Shown one piece after another: positions 8,283-18,626 of a DNA stretch of 64,000 bases. This stretch comes from Glycomyces algeriensis (lineage in GTDB: Bacteria; Actinomycetota; Actinomycetes; Mycobacteriales; Micromonosporaceae), in contig NZ_JAPZVR010000001.1 in NCBI RefSeq assembly GCF_027622855.1, positions 234,664 to 298,663 on the forward strand, written 5' to 3'. Within the stretch, counting starts at the first letter, position 1. Every line of letters starts with the position of its first letter. A model generated the notes under the pieces. That model was not told the origin of the DNA. It did not search any database and worked only from the letters and a program-made list of their open reading frames with translations. Made by a program: the position numbers and the translations under genes.

Positions 8283-11200
8283 ATGCCATCCGAAGCGTCG
8301 AGGATCGTCCTGCCCGAAGCCCCCGCGGAGCTCGCCGACCGGCCCGTACGCGCCTGGCGCGAGGCGGTCGCGATCGACACGTATGCGCCTGCCGCCCCGG
8401 ACCGCTACCCGGCCTATCTGGACCAGCGCGTCTACCAGGGCTCGAGCGGGGCGGTCTACCCGCTGCCGTTCATCGACGCGGTCGCCCGCGAGAAGGCCCC
8501 GCGCGACTGGGACGCGGTGCACCTGGAGAACGAGTACGTGCGGCTGATGATCCTCCCCGAACTCGGCGGGAGAATCCACATCGGACTCGACAAGACCCGC
8601 GGCTACGACTTCTTCTACCGCAACGACGTCATCAAGCCCGCCCTCGTCGGCCTCGCCGGGCCGTGGGTCTCCGGCGGCGTCGAGTTCAACTGGCCCCAGC
8701 ACCACCGCCCCGCCACCCACCTGCCGACCGAGGCCGCGATCGAGCACGAGGACGACGGCGCCGCCACCGTCTGGTGCTCCGACCACGACCCGTTCGCCCG
8801 CATGCAGGGCATGCACGGCATCCGCCTCCGGCCCGACAGCGCCCTCATCGAACTGCGCGGCCACCTCGTGAACCGCTCGGCGGAGACCCAGACGTTCCTG
8901 TGGTGGGCGAACGTGGCGGCCGAGGCGCACGACCGGTACCAGTCGTTCTTCCCCACCGACGTGCGCGTGGTCGCCGACCACGCCAAGCGCGCCACCACGA
9001 GTTTCCCTGCCGCCGAAGGCCATTACTACGGGGTCGACTACCCCGGGCGGCGCACGGCCGACCGTCCGGACGGCGACCGGCTCGACTGGTACCGCAACAT
9101 CCCGGTGCCCACCTCGTACATGTGCCTGGGCACCGACGACGACTTCTTCGGCGGCTACGACCACGCCGCCCGCGCCGGCTTCGTCCACTGGGCCGACCAC
9201 CGCACCGCCCCCGGCAAGAAGCAGTGGACCTGGGGCAACGCCCCCTTCGGCCGGGCCTGGGACGCGCACCTGACGGACACCAACGGGCCCTATGTGGAGC
9301 TCATGGCCGGGGTCTTCACCGACAACCAGCCCGACTTCGCCTTCATCCGGCCGGGGGAGACGAAGACGTTCTCCCAGCACTGGTACCCGATCCAGGACAC
9401 CGGCCCGGTCCACCAGGCCACCCTCGACGCCGCCGTCCGCCTCGACCTCGAGGACGACGGGACGCGCGCCCGCATCGCCGCCGCCGTCACCGCGCCCCGC
9501 CCCGGCGCCCGCGTCGTCCTGCGCGAGGGCGACCGCACCCTGCACGAGGACACCGCCGACCTGGCCCCCGGCGCCCCCTACATGCGCGAGGTACGCCTGC
9601 CCGAGACCGTCGATCCGACCGCCTGCGAACTCACCGTCGAGCACGGCGACCGCGTGCTCGTGTCCTGGCGCCCTCGCCCCGAAACGACAGCACCACCCAC
9701 TGTGGACGCCGCGACCGAACCGCCCGCTCCCGCCGACGTCGACTCGGTCGACGAGCTCTACTTCACCGGCCTCCACCTCGCCCAGTACCGGCACGCCACC
9801 CGCGCACCCGAGCCCTACTGGGCGGAGGCGCTGCGCCGCGACCCCGGCGACGCCCGCTCCAACACGGCGCTGGCCGCGCGGCTCGCGCACGCCGGCCGCC
9901 TCGTCGAGGCCGAGGCGCACCTGCGCGCGGCCGTGGAGCGCTTGACCCGCCGCAACCCGAACCCGCGCGACGGCGAGGCCCACTACCGCCTCGGCCTCGT
10001 CCTCGCCCGGCAGCGCCGCGACGCGGAAGCCAAGGCCGCCTTCGGCACCGCTTCATGGGACGCGACCTGGGCCGACCCCGCCGCCGTCGCGACCGCCCGG
10101 ATCGACCTCGCCGCCGGACACGACGACGACGCGGCCGCCGGACTCGAAGCGGTCGTGCGCCGCAGCCCGCGTCATACGCAGGCCCGCAACCTCCTCGCGG
10201 TGGCGCTGCTGCGCCGCGGCGACCGGGCCCGCGCCGCCGCGCTCACCGCCGAGACCTTGCGGGACAACCCGCTCGACGCCTGGGCCCGCGACCTCGCCGC
10301 CCGACTGCGCCTCGCCGCTCCGCGGTGCCGGGACACCGAGCCCACAGCCGACCCGACCATCGCGCTCGACGTCGCCCTCGAATACCGCTCGATCGGTGAG
10401 GACGAAGCCGCGATCGCCCTCTTCGACACCGCCGCAAGGCTGCCGCTCACCCGCGGGCAGGTCAACGTCGCCCCGCTCGCCTGGCTCCACCGCGCCGACC
10501 TGGCATTCGAACGCGGCGACGAACCGGCCGCCGACCGCGCACTGGAGACGGTCCGCGAGCTCGACCGCACCTGGTGCTTCCCCTCGCACGTTGAGGACGA
10601 TGCCCTTGCGCGCCTTCGGGAACGCCGCCCGGGCGACCCGGTCCTCGCGGGCCTCGCCGGGCACCGGCTCTACGCCGCAGGCCGCCGCGACGAGGCGATC
10701 GCCGCCTGGGAGGCCGCCGCACCCACCGGCGACCCGGTCGTCCTGCGCAACCTCGGCGTCGCCGCCCACAACGTCCAAGGCGATCCCGAGCGCGCCGCCG
10801 CCTGGTACGAGCGCGCCCGCGCCGCCGCCCCCGACGACGCCCGGCTCCTCTACGAAGCCGACCAGCTCGCCGCCCGCCGGGGCACGGCCCCGCGCGAACG
10901 CCTTGCCGCCCTTGCGCAACGCCGCGACCTCGTCGACCAGCGCGACGACCTCTCGGTCCAGCTCGCCGAGCTCCTCACCGCCGCAGGCCGCGCGCACGAC
11001 GCCCTCGACGTTCTCGAAACCCGCGCCTTCCAGCCCTGGGAAGGCGGCGAAGGCCGCGTCCTCGCCGCCTGGGAGGAGGCCCACCTGTCGCTGGCCCGCG
11101 AAGCCCTCGACGCCGGCGAACCGCACCGCGCCGTGCGCCACGCCGAAGCCGCGCTGACCCCCGTGGCGGGTCTCGGCGAGGCCCGCCACCTCCTGGCGAA

Positions 11201-11648
11201 CACCGCGGACCTGCACCTCGTCCTCGGCGATGCGCTCGCTGCCGCGGGCGACGCCCTCGGTGCGCGGGCCGCCTGGGAGCGGGCCGCCGCCCAGCAGGGG
11301 GACTTCCAGACCATGCGGGTGCAGGCCCACTCCGAGCACACCGCCGCCGCCGTCACCGCGCTGCGGCGCCTCGGCAAGACCGATGCCGCGCAGGCGCTCC
11401 GGGACGACCTCGCCCGCTACATCGAGGCGCAGGCGCAGGTGACGGCCCGAATCGAGTACTTCGCGACCTCGCTGCCGACCATGCTCTTGTTTAACGCGGA
11501 CATCCAGGCCGCCCACGACACGCGGGTCCTGGTGCTGCGGGCGCAGCTGGCGATGCTGGACGGTGCGACCGACCGCGCGGGCGCCCTGGCCGGAGCCGCG
11601 CTCGACCGCGATCCGCTGAACGGCGCCGCGCGCGCCGCAGCCCGATGA
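8283..11648 (+). CDS. DUF5107 domain protein with C-terminal TPR repeats
   Basis: 1121 residues, no signal peptide. The first half (to about residue 480) is the DUF5107 module (ENEYVRLMILPELGGRIHIGLDKTRGYDFFYRND, PWVSGGVEFNWPQHHR). Its PELGGRI and GGVEFN segments resemble galactose-mutarotase-like beta-sandwich proteins. The second half is a long array of TPR helices, beginning near LHLAQYRHATRAPEPYWAEALRRDPGDARSNTALAARLAHAG. DUF5107-TPR proteins usually sit among plant glycan utilisation genes; the precise activity is not known to me. The gene is divergent from AraC and shares its promoter block with the glycosidase at 33752, so the two probably act on the same glycan. Confidence 0.82.
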   Translation: MPSEASRIVLPEAPAELADRPVRAWREAVAIDTYAPAAPDRYPAYLDQRVYQGSSGAVYPLPFIDAVAREKAPRDWDAVHLENEYVRLMILPELGGRIHIGLDKTRGYDFFYRNDVIKPALVGLAGPWVSGGVEFNWPQHHRPATHLPTEAAIEHEDDGAATVWCSDHDPFARMQGMHGIRLRPDSALIELRGHLVNRSAETQTFLWWANVAAEAHDRYQSFFPTDVRVVADHAKRATTSFPAAEGHYYGVDYPGRRTADRPDGDRLDWYRNIPVPTSYMCLGTDDDFFGGYDHAARAGFVHWADHRTAPGKKQWTWGNAPFGRAWDAHLTDTNGPYVELMAGVFTDNQPDFAFIRPGETKTFSQHWYPIQDTGPVHQATLDAAVRLDLEDDGTRARIAAAVTAPRPGARVVLREGDRTLHEDTADLAPGAPYMREVRLPETVDPTACELTVEHGDRVLVSWRPRPETTAPPTVDAATEPPAPADVDSVDELYFTGLHLAQYRHATRAPEPYWAEALRRDPGDARSNTALAARLAHAGRLVEAEAHLRAAVERLTRRNPNPRDGEAHYRLGLVLARQRRDAEAKAAFGTASWDATWADPAAVATARIDLAAGHDDDAAAGLEAVVRRSPRHTQARNLLAVALLRRGDRARAAALTAETLRDNPLDAWARDLAARLRLAAPRCRDTEPTADPTIALDVALEYRSIGEDEAAIALFDTAARLPLTRGQVNVAPLAWLHRADLAFERGDEPAADRALETVRELDRTWCFPSHVEDDALARLRERRPGDPVLAGLAGHRLYAAGRRDEAIAAWEAAAPTGDPVVLRNLGVAAHNVQGDPERAAAWYERARAAAPDDARLLYEADQLAARRGTAPRERLAALAQRRDLVDQRDDLSVQLAELLTAAGRAHDALDVLETRAFQPWEGGEGRVLAAWEEAHLSLAREALDAGEPHRAVRHAEAALTPVAGLGEARHLLANTADLHLVLGDALAAAGDALGARAAWERAAAQQGDFQTMRVQAHSEHTAAAVTALRRLGKTDAAQALRDDLARYIEAQAQVTARIEYFATSLPTMLLFNADIQAAHDTRVLVLRAQLAMLDGATDRAGALAGAALDRDPLNGAARAAAR

Positions 11649-11667
11649 CCCTCCGCAAAGGAACGAC

Positions 11668-11857
11668 ATGACCGACCGGACGCCCGCGAGCTGCACGTCG
11701 GCGCTGTTCCGCCGCTACTACGGGCCACCCGCCCTACGGCGAAAGCGGCGTCACGATCACCGTCGCCGCGTCCGGGTCGGCAGGGCCCGGCTCCGCGCGG
11801 CTGGCGGCTGCATCGGGTCGAGTGGCCGCGGAGACCGGGTCCGTTCCGGTCTCGTAG
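11668..11857 (+). pseudogene. Remnant of a gene downstream of the DUF5107 gene (probable frameshift)
   Basis: A good ribosome site (AAAGGA) precedes ATG 11668, 19 bp after the DUF5107 stop. The frame reads MTDRTPASC...LFRRYYG and then turns into low-quality Arg-rich sequence. The next frame, from about the same place, continues GHPPYGESGVTITVAAS and runs with normal codon use to TAG 11855-11857. The two halves join naturally at RYYG/GHPPYG, so this looks like a short or internally deleted gene broken by a frameshift. No domain is recognisable. The alternative is simple non-coding sequence. Confidence 0.35.
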
Positions 11858-11884
11858 GGTGGACGGCGGCTACGGGAGGTCATT

Positions 11885-12373
11885 GTGGGCGAGGCGATCG
11901 GGTCGGCGAAAGAGGCCGCCGGCAATGAGCTGGTGGTGGCGTTCGGACGGTTCCTGGGGGCGGCGAACCGGCTGGAGCACGTGCTCGGGCGGGCGATCGA
12001 GGAGGCGTGCGGGATCTCGCACCTGATGTTCGAGGTGCTGCTCATCCTGGCCCGCGCGGACGAGGCGGGCCTGCCGATGCGCGCGATCAGCCGCGAGCAG
12101 GTGCTGACGACCGGCGGGGTGACGCGGCTGATCGACCGGATGGAGGCCGCGGGCCTGGTCGAGCGCGGCGCCAACCCGGACGACCGGCGCGGGCGCATGG
12201 TGCGCCTGACGGCGGCCGGCGAGGCGAAGGCGGTCGAGGCCTCCCGCGTCCACGTGGAGAACATCCGCCGCTACTTCCTGGAGCCGCTGCCCGCCGAGCA
12301 CCACGATGTGTTCGCCGAGGACCTGCGGATTCTCAGTCGTTCGGCGGGCGACGCGGTCGGGCGTCTGCGATAG
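11885..12373 (+). CDS. MarR-family regulator
   Basis: 162 residues from GTG 11885, preceded by GGGAGGT. The winged helix-turn-helix is clear: ISREQVLTTGGVTRLIDRMEAAGLVERGANPDDRRGRMVRLTAAGEAKA, with the DDRRGR wing typical of MarR proteins. The flanking helices form the dimer domain. It is followed by an 18-bp palindrome (12425-12442) and then the MBL and SnoaL genes, which it probably represses in response to a small phenolic or other ligand. The start is supported by the strong ribosome site. Confidence 0.88.
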   Translation: MGEAIGSAKEAAGNELVVAFGRFLGAANRLEHVLGRAIEEACGISHLMFEVLLILARADEAGLPMRAISREQVLTTGGVTRLIDRMEAAGLVERGANPDDRRGRMVRLTAAGEAKAVEASRVHVENIRRYFLEPLPAEHHDVFAEDLRILSRSAGDAVGRLR

Positions 12374-12424
12374 TCGGGAGTGCTCCGCCGGGTGTGATCC
12401 GCACTGCGGACGGGCGGAAGGAAA

Positions 12425-12442
12425 TATCTGACTACTCAGATA
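12425..12442. promoter_or_regulatory. MarR-type operator
   Basis: Perfect palindrome TATCTGA-CTAC-TCAGATA with a further half-site TCAGATGA about 10 bp on. It is AT-rich against its surroundings and lies between the MarR gene and the MBL gene start at 12506. Confidence 0.7.
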
Positions 12443-12505
12443 CTGTTGTGTCAGATGAATGGTTCCCGTGCCGCGCGGGGCCCGCACGCGATACGAGGAG
12501 CACTC

Positions 12506-13309
12506 ATGGCCGCGCTCGACTTCCACATCCACGACCTGGACTTCCCGGCCGGCAACCCGGCCAAGACCGCCACGCTCGTCACCGGCGAATCCGAGGCGCT
12601 GCTGGTCGACGCCGGGTTCACCCGCGCCGACGGCCACCGCCTCGCCGCCGCCGTCCTCGACTCCGGCAAGACGCTCACCACCGTCTTCATCAGCCACGGC
12701 GACCCCGACTTCTACTTCGGCGCCGAAGTCCTCGCGGACGCCTTCCCGGACGCCCGCTTCGTCGCCACCGCGCCCGTCATCGAGCACATCGAGCACTCCT
12801 ACGAAGGCAAGCGCAAGGCCTGGGCGGCATCGGGCGCGAACCTGCCCACCCGCCTGGTCGACCTCGACGTCCTCGACGGCGACATCGACCTCGAAGGCCA
12901 CCGCTTCGAGCTCAAGGGCGGCGCCCCCGGGCTCGCCGACCGCCACTACCTGTGGCAGGCCGAGCAGCGGGCCGTCCTCGGCGGCGTCCTCGTCTTCTCC
13001 GGCCAGCACGTGTGGACCGCCGACACCGACGAGGCCGCCCGCGCCGTCTGGCGCGGGGTGCTCGACGAGATCGAGGCCCTCGACCCGGCCCTGGTCGTGC
13101 CCGGCCACCGCGCTCCCGGCGCGGCCGCGACCGTGGAGGCCGTCCGCCACACCCGCGACTACCTGGACGCGTTCGAGGAGGTCCTCAAGGACCAGCCGAA
13201 CGGCGAGGCCGTCACCGGCGAGCTCGTCCGCCGCTACCCTGACGCGCAGCTGCTCGTCGCCGCCCAGATCGGCGGCAAGGTCGCGAAGGGCGAGATGGCA
13301 TGGGGCTGA
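12506..13309 (+). CDS. MBL-fold hydrolase-like protein with altered metal motif
   Basis: 267 residues from ATG 12506, with GAGGAG seven bases upstream; a longer frame from 12446 would run through the operator region. The metallo-beta-lactamase fold is visible as alternating strands (LVTGESEALLVDAGFTRADGHR) and a late PGHRAPG. The metal signature HxHxDH is replaced by H64-G-D66-P-D68-F-Y, so two of the usual His ligands are absent. It may bind metal differently or belong to a divergent subfamily with this HGDPDFYFG form. It overlaps the next gene by 10 nt and lies downstream of the MarR gene, so the pair is probably MarR-controlled. Confidence 0.78.
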   Translation: MAALDFHIHDLDFPAGNPAKTATLVTGESEALLVDAGFTRADGHRLAAAVLDSGKTLTTVFISHGDPDFYFGAEVLADAFPDARFVATAPVIEHIEHSYEGKRKAWAASGANLPTRLVDLDVLDGDIDLEGHRFELKGGAPGLADRHYLWQAEQRAVLGGVLVFSGQHVWTADTDEAARAVWRGVLDEIEALDPALVVPGHRAPGAAATVEAVRHTRDYLDAFEEVLKDQPNGEAVTGELVRRYPDAQLLVAAQIGGKVAKGEMAWG

Positions 13310-13713
13310 GCGACTTCGAGGCGTCGACCGCACCGCGGGACGTCGTGCGCCGCCAGTACCTGGCCTCCGCCGCAGGCGACCTGGAGGCGCTGCGCGCCAC
13401 GCTCGCACCGGACGTCGAATGGACCGAGATGGCGGGCTTCCCCCTCGCGGGGACCTACCGCACGCCCGAAGGCGTCACCGCGAACGTGATGGAGCGACTC
13501 GGGGCGGACTGGATCGACTGGACCGCCCACGACGACGTCTACGTGGTCGACGGCGAGAACGTGGTGGTCCTGGCCCGCTATACCGCGGCCAACAAGGCCA
13601 CCGGCGAACCGATCGACGTCCGCGTCGCCCACCACTTCACCGTCCGCGGCGGGCTGATCGTGCGCTTCGAGCAGTTCGTGGACACCGCCAAGGTCCGCGA
13701 CGCCATGTCCTGA
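13300..13713 (+). CDS. SnoaL-like (NTF2-fold) protein
   Basis: 137 residues. The pattern RRQYLASAAGDLEALRATLAPDVEWTEMAGFPLAGTYRTPEGV, with a later ARYTAANKATGEPIDVRVAHHFTVRGGLIVRFEQFVDTA, is typical of the SnoaL-like/NTF2 cone fold found in ketosteroid-isomerase-type enzymes. The fold encloses a pocket for a small hydrophobic ligand, and specific activity cannot be assigned. It overlaps the MBL gene by 10 nt and ends just before a strong hairpin, so it is the last gene of the MarR-linked operon. Confidence 0.82.
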   Translation: MGLSDFEASTAPRDVVRRQYLASAAGDLEALRATLAPDVEWTEMAGFPLAGTYRTPEGVTANVMERLGADWIDWTAHDDVYVVDGENVVVLARYTAANKATGEPIDVRVAHHFTVRGGLIVRFEQFVDTAKVRDAMS

Positions 13714-13758
13714 GCAGTCCAGGCGCGCCGGCCCTTCGGACCGGCGCGCCCGGACTGC
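13714..13758 (+). terminator. Hairpin terminator of the MBL-SnoaL operon
   Basis: Long stem GCAGTCC-a-GGCGCGCCGG paired with its complement, with one A/C mismatch and a 9-nt loop. It begins at the stop codon of the SnoaL-like gene. No T-run follows, as is common in actinobacteria. Confidence 0.7.
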
Positions 13759-13907
13759 GATCTGGACCCGCGAGAGGGCGGGACGAACTGGCGGCCGAGA
13801 CCGCGGGAGGAACCGGTGATGAACCAGACCTCGCTCATGGCTGCGTTCCCTTCCGCATCAGCGGATATCGGGGTAACCGGCCTGACGCGTTCGCGCTGCG
13901 AAGCGCG

Positions 13908-14759
13908 TCACTCGACGAGATGGCTCCAGGAGTCCGGCTCGTTGTTCAGGAACTCCTCGAGTCCCCAAGGGCGCGTTCCGGTGACGTGTTCGACAGTGTG
14001 GCTGGTCACCGAGGTCTCGCCGGTCGCGATGGCCTTGTAGGAGCCCGCCCATCCGGCGATCTGCCAGTCCTCGGCGCCCGCCCGGGAGGCGCGGGCCTCC
14101 TCGTCGGTCTCGGCCTCATAGGTGATCTCGCGGCCGGTGACCGCGCTGAGGATCCGCGCGGACTCGTGCAGGTCGAGCGGATCCGGCCCGGACACGTCGT
14201 AGACGCGGTCGGCGTGGGCGGAATCCACAAGGGCCTCCACCGCGAGGCGGGCGACGTCGTGCCGGGCGACCCAGGCGACCCGGCCCTGTCCGGCCGGACC
14301 GCGGATCACACCGTCCTGCACGAAGAGCGGCAGCATGTCGGCGTACAGCGAGTTCCGCAGGGCGGTGAGCCGCAGCCCGGACTCGGCGATGAGCCGCTCG
14401 GTCCGCGAATGCTCACGCGCGAACGTGAACGTCGCCTCCGGGGACGCGCCCATGAACGAGGTGTAGACGACGCGCTCGACCCCGGCCTCCACCGCGGCCC
14501 GCACGGCGCTGCGGTGCTCGGGCATCCGGTCCCGGCTCTCGTGCGCGGAGACCATGAACAGGGTCTCGACGCCTTCCAGGGCAGCGCGCAGCCCGGCTTG
14601 GTCCTCGTAGGACGCGACCGCCACCTCAGCGCCGTCCAGTTCGGGCGCGCGCGAGGGATCGCGCACGACGAGCCGCTGCTGCGCACCGCGTTCGGCGAGC
14701 ATCCGGGCGACCCTCGACCCCAGCTGACCTGTGGCACCGGTGACGGCGATGATTCCCAT
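13908..14759 (-). CDS. NmrA-like NAD(P)H-binding reductase (QOR2 type)
   Basis: 283 residues from ATG 14759, which has the ribosome site GGAAAGGG upstream; a longer open frame to 14987 lacks coding character. The N-terminus has the Rossmann motif VTGATGQLGSRVARMLAERG, and the body follows the NmrA/QOR2 atypical short-chain dehydrogenase layout (VYTSFMGASPEATFTFAREHSRTERLIAESGL, DVARLAVEAL, YDVSGPDPLDLHE). Such proteins reduce quinones or act as redox sensors. It is monocistronic and divergent from the cutinase-like gene across a 381-bp gap. Confidence 0.86.
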   Translation of the reverse strand: MGIIAVTGATGQLGSRVARMLAERGAQQRLVVRDPSRAPELDGAEVAVASYEDQAGLRAALEGVETLFMVSAHESRDRMPEHRSAVRAAVEAGVERVVYTSFMGASPEATFTFAREHSRTERLIAESGLRLTALRNSLYADMLPLFVQDGVIRGPAGQGRVAWVARHDVARLAVEALVDSAHADRVYDVSGPDPLDLHESARILSAVTGREITYEAETDEEARASRAGAEDWQIAGWAGSYKAIATGETSVTSHTVEHVTGTRPWGLEEFLNNEPDSWSHLVE

Positions 14760-16421
<1,662 letters not shown>

Positions 16422-16431
16422 CGCAGAGGCC

Positions 16432-16465
16432 GGCCGAGGCACCGGAGCTCCGGTGCCTCGGCCGC
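16432..16465. terminator. Perfect palindromic terminator
   Basis: Perfectly self-complementary 34-bp sequence (CGGCCGAGGCACCGGAG and its complement), 11 bp after the hydrolase stop. It lies between convergent genes and so could terminate both the hydrolase and the siderophore operon. Confidence 0.75.
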
Positions 16466-16561
16466 TACGTGGCGTCCGGTGCACTGTTCAGATTGTTCAG
16501 GCCCTCGGTGCGGTGGCGACACCGACCGGCGCTTCGCCCGCGGACCGGTCTGAGCACCGGC

Positions 16562-17590
16562 TCAGCGCAGGTCCGAGCGGCGAGCCGCGGTGATCAGGGT
16601 CCAGGCGATGTAAGGGGCGCCGAAGACGCCGGTGACCACGCCGGTGGAGACCGGCCACGGCAGGGCGTGCTGGGCGAGCAGGTCCGCGGTCTGGAGGAGC
16701 ACCGCCCCCATGAGCGCGGCGGCCGCGATGCTCTGGCCGGCCCGCCGCAGCAGGAGGCGGGCCAAGGGGCCCGCGAGCATGGCGATGAAGGCGATCGGGC
16801 CCGCCGCCGCCGTCGCGACGGCGATGAGGACGACCCCGATGCCCAGCACCAGGACGCGGTCGCGCTGGGTGCGGGAGCCGAGCACCAGGGCGGTCGCGTC
16901 GCCGAGCTCCAGCGCCCGCAGCACCCGGGAGGCGTACACCGCGGCGGGAATGAAGAGCGCCATGGTGACCGCGAGCAGGGTCAGCGCTTCCGGCGACGCC
17001 ATGCCGACCGAGCCGACGAGCCAGGTGAGCGCTTCGCGCGCGTCCCGCATCTCGGCCCGGGCGACCAGGTAGGAGGTGATCGACTGCGCGAAGGTGGCCA
17101 CGCCGACGCCGACGAGGATGAAGCGGTAGGCGGAGATGCCGCGCCGCCAGGCGAACAGGTAGATGAGCATGGCGGTCAGCGCGCCTCCGGCGAGGGCGGC
17201 GGTCGGCAGCAGCAGGGCGCTCGAGGCGCCGAAGACGATCGCGGTGACCGTGGCGGTCCCGGCGCCCGCGGTGACGCCGAGGAAGTCCGGCGAGGCGAGC
17301 GGGTTGCCCAGCACCCGTTGGAAGAGCGTGCCCGCCGCGCCGAGCGCGAGCCCGATGAGCAGCGCCGCGGCGGCCCGCGGCAGGCGCAGTTCGCGGACGA
17401 TGAAGACGGTCGACGGCTCGCCGGTGCCGGTGAGGCCGGTGAGGACTTCGACGGGCGGGAGGAGTTCGCCGCCGATGGCGATGGCGAGCCAGAACAGGCC
17501 GGCCGCGGTCAGGGCGAGCCCGGCGGCGACCAGTCTGATGCGGCGGTGGGCGAGCACGCGCTGCCCGCTCACGGTGAGGACGGCGGTCAT
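16562..17590 (-). CDS. Siderophore ABC importer permease, FecCD family (second permease)
   Basis: 342 residues with about 9-10 membrane helices. Typical FecCD sequences are visible: RELRLPRAAAALLIGLALGAAGTLFQRVLGNPLASPDFLGVTAGAG and AAAGPIAFIAMLAGPLARLLLR. It forms half of the inner-membrane channel for ferric-siderophore uptake with the upstream permease. Its start follows the upstream permease stop by 1 nt, so the two are cotranslated. It is the last gene of a three-gene operon (binding protein, permease, permease). No ATPase gene accompanies them here. Confidence 0.92.
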   Translation of the reverse strand: MTAVLTVSGQRVLAHRRIRLVAAGLALTAAGLFWLAIAIGGELLPPVEVLTGLTGTGEPSTVFIVRELRLPRAAAALLIGLALGAAGTLFQRVLGNPLASPDFLGVTAGAGTATVTAIVFGASSALLLPTAALAGGALTAMLIYLFAWRRGISAYRFILVGVGVATFAQSITSYLVARAEMRDAREALTWLVGSVGMASPEALTLLAVTMALFIPAAVYASRVLRALELGDATALVLGSRTQRDRVLVLGIGVVLIAVATAAAGPIAFIAMLAGPLARLLLRRAGQSIAAAALMGAVLLQTADLLAQHALPWPVSTGVVTGVFGAPYIAWTLITAARRSDLR

Positions 17591-17591
17591 C

Positions 17592-18626
17592 TCAGAGCTC
17601 CACCAGGTTGCGGTAGCGGACGAGCAGGACGAAGGCGGGGGCGCCGAGCACGCCGATGACGACGCCGACCGGGATCTCGCCGCCGGGGAGGACGAGGCGG
17701 CCGATGATGTCGGCGCCCAGCATGAGCGCCGGTCCGAGCACCGCCGAGTACGCGAGGATCCACCGGTAGTCGGGCCCGGTGATCAGCCGCGCGGCGTGCG
17801 GGACCATCAAGCCCACGAACACGATTGGGCCGCAGGCGGCGGTCGCCGCGCCACATAGGACCGCGACCAGGGCGAACAGGCCCGCCCGGGCGGCGCCGGT
17901 GCGCACGCCGAGCCCGCGGGCGAGGTCCTCGCCCAGGGACAGCAGGTTCAGGATCCGCCCGGTGCACAGGGAGAGGACGAGTCCGATGACGAGGAACGGC
18001 GCGACCTGCGTGAGCACGGGGAAGTACCGGCCGCCGAGCGCGCCGACCTGCCACATGCGCAGCTCTTCGAGTGCGTCCGGGTCCGCGAGGACGAGCGCCG
18101 AGGTGACCGAGCCGCACAGCGCGGTGATGCAGACCCCGGCCAGGGCGAGTTTGACCGGTGTCGCGCCTTCCCTGCCGACCGCGGCGATGACGTACACGGC
18201 GACGGTGGTCGCGCCCGCGCCGAGGAACGCGAACCAGACCGAGCCGCTCACCGGCATGGACCCGAACACGAACGCCGAGACCACCACGGCGGCGGCCGCG
18301 CCGGCGTTGATGCCGAAGACGCCGGCGTCGGCGAGCGGGTTGCGGGCCAGGCTCTGGAGGATCGCGCCGCTGACGGCAAGGGCCGCACCGACCCCGATCG
18401 CGATCAGTGTGCGGGGCAGCCGCATCTCGCGGATGACGGTGGCGTCGGCGCTCGGAGTGGGGTCGGTGAACACCCGGAGGGCCTCGAACGGCGCGACGTC
18501 GCGCGAGCCGAGGGTGAGGCTCAGGAGGGCGAGCAGGACGAGCCCGCCGGTCGCGGCGAGCAGGACGCCCGCCCGCACCGATGAGCGGGCCATCGATGCG
18601 GGCGGGACCACCGCGGTCGCGGTCAC
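17592..18626 (-). CDS. Siderophore ABC importer permease, FecCD family (first permease)
   Basis: 344 residues from GTG 18626, whose GTGA overlaps the stop codon of the binding-protein gene; the longer open frame upstream is only a shadow of that gene. FecCD signatures include REMRLPRTLIAIGVGAALAVSGAILQSLARNPLADAGVFGINAGAA and CGPIVFVGLMVPHAARLITGPDYR. About nine to ten membrane helices are predicted. It pairs with the following permease to import an iron complex bound by the lipoprotein at 18623-19609. Expression is expected under iron limitation from the iron box at 19631-19649. Confidence 0.92.
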   Translation of the reverse strand: MTATAVVPPASMARSSVRAGVLLAATGGLVLLALLSLTLGSRDVAPFEALRVFTDPTPSADATVIREMRLPRTLIAIGVGAALAVSGAILQSLARNPLADAGVFGINAGAAAAVVVSAFVFGSMPVSGSVWFAFLGAGATTVAVYVIAAVGREGATPVKLALAGVCITALCGSVTSALVLADPDALEELRMWQVGALGGRYFPVLTQVAPFLVIGLVLSLCTGRILNLLSLGEDLARGLGVRTGAARAGLFALVAVLCGAATAACGPIVFVGLMVPHAARLITGPDYRWILAYSAVLGPALMLGADIIGRLVLPGGEIPVGVVIGVLGAPAFVLLVRYRNLVEL

